From Zygnema cylindricum (Eukaryota > Streptophyta > Zygnematophyceae > Zygnematales > Zygnemataceae), in contig JBBHKE010000477.1 in assembly GCA_037447655.1 (NCBI GenBank), positions 1 to 14,645 of the forward strand: a stretch of DNA of 14,645 bases. The letters run 5' to 3'. Position 1 is the first letter of the stretch, and the number at the start of each line of letters is the position of its first letter. A program made the position numbers and the translations under genes. This document shows, piece by piece, positions 8,994 to 14,645 of the stretch. A model generated the notes under the pieces. It did no database searches, was not told the origin of the DNA, and was given only the letters and a program-made list of their open reading frames with translations.

Positions 8994-8999
8994 TTTATT
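8994..8999 (-). terminator. Candidate polyadenylation signal (AATAAA) of RPAC2
   Basis: On the minus strand the sequence reads CTTAATAAAAG, about 195 nt after the RPAC2 stop codon. It is the canonical hexamer at a plausible distance. The sequence between stop and signal includes short repeats of the GATTTTTGGTTTC type at about 9053-9115. Confidence 0.5.
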
Positions 9000-9194
9000 A
9001 AGAAAAGATGAACTCCAAATCTATCAAACTTTCTACACCCTCTCTCATTGACCAAAATCAAAAGTCGAAATCAAAAATCGAAACCAAAAATTGATATCAA
9101 AAATTGAATCACTTTTTCGGAAAAATGTGAGAACTAATAACTTCCTCGGTTATGGACAAGAAAACAGAAAAAAAAAAAAAAATCTTGAAAAAAA

Positions 9195-11723
<2,529 letters not shown>

Positions 11724-11766
11724 GACAGCTGGCACCAAACCTCAGCTTCAATAAAGAAACCTAAAG

Positions 11767-11774
11767 AACCCTAA
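11767..11774. promoter_or_regulatory. Telo-box-like AACCCTAA upstream of RPAC2
   Basis: AACCCTAA lies 44 bp upstream of the RPAC2 ATG. Plant telo-boxes (AAACCCTAA) are known near the starts of translation and ribosome-related genes, and RPAC2 works in rRNA and tRNA transcription. Here the first A of the nine-base box is replaced by G. CCCTAA-like motifs are abundant in this window, so the match may be chance. Confidence 0.35.
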
Positions 11775-11895
11775 AATCCGGTTTTTTAACTATTTGAAAG
11801 ACAATTTTTTTTCAAAAGTTCGAAATTTGAAAGCGTCGTACGGCTTCGTACGTATTTTATTATTCTTTTATTTTGTAGTGCGCGCTCATGTATAG

Positions 11896-12097
11896 TACAC
11901 CGCGAATCGTTATTAGACTAAAGAAATTATTAGTGTCAAAAATTAATTAGTGTCATTGATGCTAATTTAGTGCCGGAAACGTGGCAGATTATGGTCCACG
12001 TCCTTAAATAGTATAGTTTATTTTATTTAAGGTATCAATGTCAAAATTTTGGGGCGCCGATATAGAGTACATAAGTCTAATAACGATTCAAGGTGTA
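11896..12097. mobile_element. MITE-like element, 202 bp
   Basis: The left end is TACACCGCGAATCGTTATTA. The right end reverse-complements to TACACCTTGAATCGTTATTA. The interior carries GTGGCAGATTATGGTCCAC and GGGGCGCCGATATAGAGT, both shared with the element at 12116. It has no coding capacity. It belongs to the same terminal-repeat family as the elements at 534-2959 and 14309, and its right end lies close to the next copy. Its near end is 172 bp from the RPAC2 start codon. Confidence 0.8.
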
Positions 12098-12115
12098 CAG
12101 TAATGTACGGTACGG

Positions 12116-12304
12116 TACACCGCGAATCGTTATTAGCGTTGAGAAATTATTAGTGTAAAGAAAAAATTAGCGTCATTTATTCTAATTTAGTACCGGGAGA
12201 CGTGGCAGATTATGGTCCACGTTCTTAAGTAGTGTAGTTTATTCTATTTAAGGTATTAATGTCAAAATTTCGGGGCGCCGATATAGAGTTCATAACACGG
12301 TGTA
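12116..12304. mobile_element. MITE-like element, 189 bp, with decayed right end
   Basis: The left end is TACACCGCGAATCGTTATTA. The interior is about 90% like the 11896-12097 element by eye, in the same orientation. The right end keeps CACGGTGTA but lacks the TCTAATAACGATT segment found in the neighbouring copy, so it is shortened. The two copies are separated by 18 bp containing TGTACGGTACGG. Confidence 0.75.
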
Positions 12305-12491
12305 CTTTTGTTCGACTACGGAATTACTATTGAACTGGAGTCCTCAAATACTGTTTAAGTTCATTTTTTTTGGGTGTTATATTAATTATTAATTATTATT
12401 ACAGAAAATAAACGGTAGACGGCCGTCCTTTGTTTTTACGATAGAATTTTCGCACTATATGCTGGTCTCCTGCCTTTTAAGTACGAAACCT

Positions 12492-12560
12492 CCGCACTTT
12501 TCGTCCTTCGTTCTTTTTCCGCACTTTTCGAACATGTCCGCACTTTTTCCCGCACGTTTT
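12492..12560. repeat. Cluster of CCGCACTTTT motifs
   Basis: CCGCACTTTT starts at 12492, 12519 and 12538, with a variant CCGCACGTTTT at 12550. Spacing shrinks from 27 to 19 to 12 bp. The cluster lies between two divergent genes, so it could hold binding sites, but it may be a local duplication. Confidence 0.6.
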
Positions 12561-12672
12561 CCAAGTTTCCATGTACTATATTTTTGCCGTACGGTACCGT
12601 AAACACGCCTTTCTGTCATTTCCGTCGACGTTTATCTTCGGGGAGACGGGAGAGAGGGAATCTGTAAGTTTT

Positions 12673-12682
12673 GACACGTGTC
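12673..12682. promoter_or_regulatory. G-box palindrome GACACGTGTC
   Basis: A perfect 10-bp palindrome contains the CACGTG core bound by plant bZIP and bHLH factors. It lies about 1.17 kb upstream of the start at 13856 and 950 bp upstream of the RPAC2 start. Its function is inferred from the motif only. Confidence 0.4.
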
Positions 12683-12708
12683 CTTATTTTTAGCGGAGGC
12701 AACTCGCG

Positions 12709-12858
12709 GTAAGCTCCTCCTGTGGCTCTTGATGCTTCTAACCTGTTTAAGGGAATTAAGCTTTTATTTTTTCTTTGGTTTTCATCTTTATCGAGCCTGT
12801 TTGTAAGGTGTTTTTTTTTTTTTTTTTTTGTTTTTTTTTTTTGGCTTCTTTTTGTCAG
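12709..12858 (+). other. Possible 5' UTR intron (150 nt)
   Basis: A strong donor-like site, CGCG|GTAAGC, is followed by T-rich sequence ending TTTTTGTCAG|A. The composition matches the proven introns here. If real, it would belong to a leader of the gene starting at 13856. That leader would then contain the GAACT satellite and several upstream ATGs, which counts against it. Confidence 0.3.
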
Positions 12859-13098
12859 AATGTTATTTGCTGGTGAAGAACGGATAATGAAAAGTACAAC
12901 TGTGCCTTAGTGTGGGACAAAAAAAGGTCATTGGTGGATGATTGTACGAAATGAAACAAAAATATACAAAATAAATCAAAAGGTACAGAAGTACAAACAG
13001 TACAAAAAGTACAACAGTTGCTGTTTCTAAATATGGTACGGATGCCATTTGCCCTAAAGAGCATTTGCAGAAACAGCTTTAGGACTCTAACTCTAAAT

Positions 13099-13800
13099 GA
13101 ACTGAACTGAACTGAACTTAACGGAACGGAACTGAACTTAACAGAACGGAACTGACCTAACGGAACGGAACTGAACTTAACGGAACTGCACTGAACTTAA
13201 CAGAACGGCACTGACATAACGGAACGGAACTGAACTTAACGGAACTGCACTGAACTTAACGGAACTGAACTTAACGGAACTGAGCGGAACGGAACTGAAC
13301 GGAACTGAGCGGGGCGAAACTGAACGGAACAGAACTGAACGGAACGGAACGGAACGGAATGGAACGGAACTGAACGGAACAGAACGGAACGGAACTGTAC
13401 TGATCAGCTCTAAAGTCCATTCAACTGTTTGCCGAAGTAACTATAGAACTGAACTGAACTGATCTGAGAACTGAACTGATTATCCCTGAAATTCAGTTCA
13501 CATTCGGCTTAAACTACCACTATGATCTAAACTTAACCGAGAACTGAACTGAACTGAACTGAACTGAACTGAACTGAACTGAACTGAACTGAACTGAATT
13601 GGACTGAATTGAATTGGACTGATCAGCCCTAAAATTGTTTTTTAGAAACAATTACAGAACTGCAACTGAACTGCAACCAACTCGACTGAACTGAAACCGA
13701 ATAGAACTAGTTCATGTCCAGTGGAACTGAACTGAACTAACAGAAAGGAACAGACTGAACGTAACGGAACAGAGAGTAACGGAACTGAACCGAACTGATT
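13099..13800. repeat. GAACT/GGAAC pentamer satellite
   Basis: Long runs of GAACT, GGAAC and GAACTTAACG variants fill 13099-13397, 13450-13480, 13539-13615 and 13655-13800. Non-pentamer spacers separate them and share a motif, CTGATCAGCYCTAAA (at about 13400 and 13619) or its variants. The satellite ends about 55 bp before the start codon at 13856. A 12-bp direct repeat, GTGGATGATTGT, occurs on both sides of the array at 12934-12945 and 13809-13820. Confidence 0.9.
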
Positions 13801-13855
13801 TATCTCTAGTGGATGATTGTGTGCAGAAAGTACATTTTTTATTGTCATTTTAACA

Positions 13856-14026
13856 ATGGGAGGAGGTCACGGTCCCGGCCATTATCCCGGATATCCGACG
13901 GAAGTCTGGACTCCCACCGGGGGGTGGTACTGTGACCCCAAACACTGGAGGAGAAATACTGTTTTTGCTTTTATCGGCATTTTTGCTATTTGCACCCCAA
14001 TTGCCATTAAATCGGCGCAGCTCGAG
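13856..14026 (+). CDS. First exon of probable mitochondrial complex I accessory subunit (partial)
   Basis: The exon codes for 57 residues from ATG and ends at CTCGAG|GTTCGC, a GT donor in phase 0. The product starts MGGGHG, continues through VWTPTGGWYCDPKHWRRNT, then has one hydrophobic span (about 35-50) and ends KSAQLE. Plant complex I has several tiny single-span accessory proteins with MGGG starts. The GGWY-DPKHWRRNT pattern before the span resembles, from memory, the plant NDUFC1/KFYI-type subunit. This is a family-level guess, not an alignment. The upstream frame opens at a GTG (13817), but the ATG at 13856 is the natural start, with a purine at -3. The C-terminal exon was not found up to 14645. 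Reading on without splicing would add only VRILDTF and a stop. Confidence 0.6.
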
Positions 14027-14308
14027 GTTCGCATTCTGGACACTTTTTAGTTTTTTCTTAGGTTTTTTTAGGTTTTTTTTTAGTTTTTAGGTTTTTTGAG
14101 GTTGTTTTAGGTTTTTTAGGATTATTTTGTTGTTCTGCTCAATCCTATTTGTCCCTTTTTGGTTTCCCTTTGTTTTGTTTTTTTTGTTTGTTTTTCATCT
14201 TGGATTTTATTTTGTCGATAATTGCTTCAGAAATGGTTTGGAAGTATGTTTTTTTTTTTGTTTTTCTTATAAGTTTTTTTCGGAAGTTTAACTCTCCGCA
14301 GTGGAAGG
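14027..14308 (+). other. Start of the intron after the 13856 exon, TTTTAGG-rich
   Basis: After the GT donor, repeated TTTTTTAGG and TTTTTGAGG motifs run to about 14130, followed by T-rich sequence. The sense-strand composition matches the RPAC2 and HMGR introns, which supports the donor call. A 100-codon frame at 14149-14451 is F/L-rich and runs into the mobile element. It is not coding. Confidence 0.55.
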
Positions 14309-14529
14309 TACACCGTGTATCGCTATTATTGTTAATAATTTTTTCGCCGCTTCAAACGTCATTTCTCTATACACACTTGTCCGATTTTCAATTTGAGACC
14401 GTCATTTGGAAGCTAAGAATCTTACCTTTCAATCGCCAAAGTCAGATCTAAAAACCGACATCCGTGTACAGAGAAAAGATGTTTAAAGAGACAAAAAAAA
14501 CATTAACACTAATAACGATTCATGGTGTA
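14309..14529. mobile_element. MITE-like element, 221 bp, in the intron
   Basis: The left end is TACACCGTGTATCGCTATTA. The right end reverse-complements to TACACCATGAATCGTTATTA. Both ends share TACACC and ATCG.TATTA with the other family members, but the interior is different. It has no coding capacity. Confidence 0.75.
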
Positions 14530-14565
14530 GTCTATCGATGCTCCAGGTGTTTTAGGCTTTCTTTA

Positions 14566-14645
14566 GGAGAGAGGGAGGGAGGGAGGGAGGGAGAGAGAGA
14601 CGGAGGGAGGGAGGGAGGGAGAGAGGGAGGGAGAGAGAGAGGGAG
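14566..14645. repeat. (GGGA)n/(GA)n microsatellite at the window edge
   Basis: A purine-only run of GGGA and GAGA units continues to the end of the window, interrupted by a single C near 14600. It probably extends beyond the edge. Confidence 0.95.

Larger units (their letters stand above)
12305..13098. other. Spacer and candidate divergent promoter region
   Basis: No gene is recognised. The stretch holds a CCGCACTTTT cluster, the palindrome TACGGTACCGTA at 12590-12601, a G-box and a possible intron. It lies between the divergent RPAC2 and complex I-type genes. A short frame at 12722-12910 is driven by a poly-T run and is not convincing. Confidence 0.45.

Noticed and set aside
14290-14308. 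CTCTCCGCAG as the acceptor of the second exon of the 13856 gene
   Set aside because: Only a few codons follow before the mobile element begins, and they do not continue the protein in a family-like way.

Overview
The window is nuclear DNA from a land plant. Two features point to this. The first is a plant-type HMG-CoA reductase, with a short N-terminus, two membrane segments and a cytosolic catalytic domain. The second is a group of U-rich, GT-AG spliced introns. The species cannot be named from the sequence. The intergenic DNA is full of homopolymers, microsatellites and small inverted-repeat elements.

Three protein genes are supported. (1) HMG-CoA reductase, + strand, three exons: 4157-5157, 5655-5922 and 6591-7139. 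The 605-residue protein is complete and all catalytic residues are present. (2) A split gene on the - strand, exons 11623-11723, 9838-9914 and 9195-9331. It encodes a complete 104-residue RPAC2/AC19, the small alpha-like subunit shared by RNA polymerases I and III. Its exons are 77-137 nt and it has no long ORF, so ORF scanning misses it. (3) The first coding exon (13856-14026) of a small single-span protein, probably an accessory subunit of mitochondrial complex I. The rest of this gene was not found.

Layout. 1-534: TACGG minisatellite with an 86-bp higher-order unit. 534-2959: interleaved inverted-repeat elements enclosing TATCGG-rich blocks and a short tandem repeat. 2960-4156: upstream region of the reductase gene. 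4157-7139: reductase gene, whose last codons form the first copy of a degenerate tandem repeat running into the 3' UTR. 7480-8990: no gene recognised. 8994-11723: RPAC2, convergent with the reductase gene; its introns hold purine tracts, CCCTAA-like repeats, ATTACTCA-type repeats and a 123-nt AT run. 11896-12304: two related MITE-like elements close to the RPAC2 start. 12305-13098: candidate divergent promoter sequence. 13099-13800: GAACT pentamer satellite. 13856 to end: complex I-type exon, a T-rich intron with another MITE-like element, and a GGGA microsatellite.

The three genes are ordinary housekeeping or metabolic genes with no sign of a shared pathway: isoprenoid precursor synthesis, rRNA/tRNA/5S transcription and respiration. 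The unusual content is the repeat architecture: a TACACCG...CGTTATTAG inverted-repeat family with at least ten termini here, introns whose T-richness follows the sense strand, and repeats that reach into a coding end and close to a start codon.
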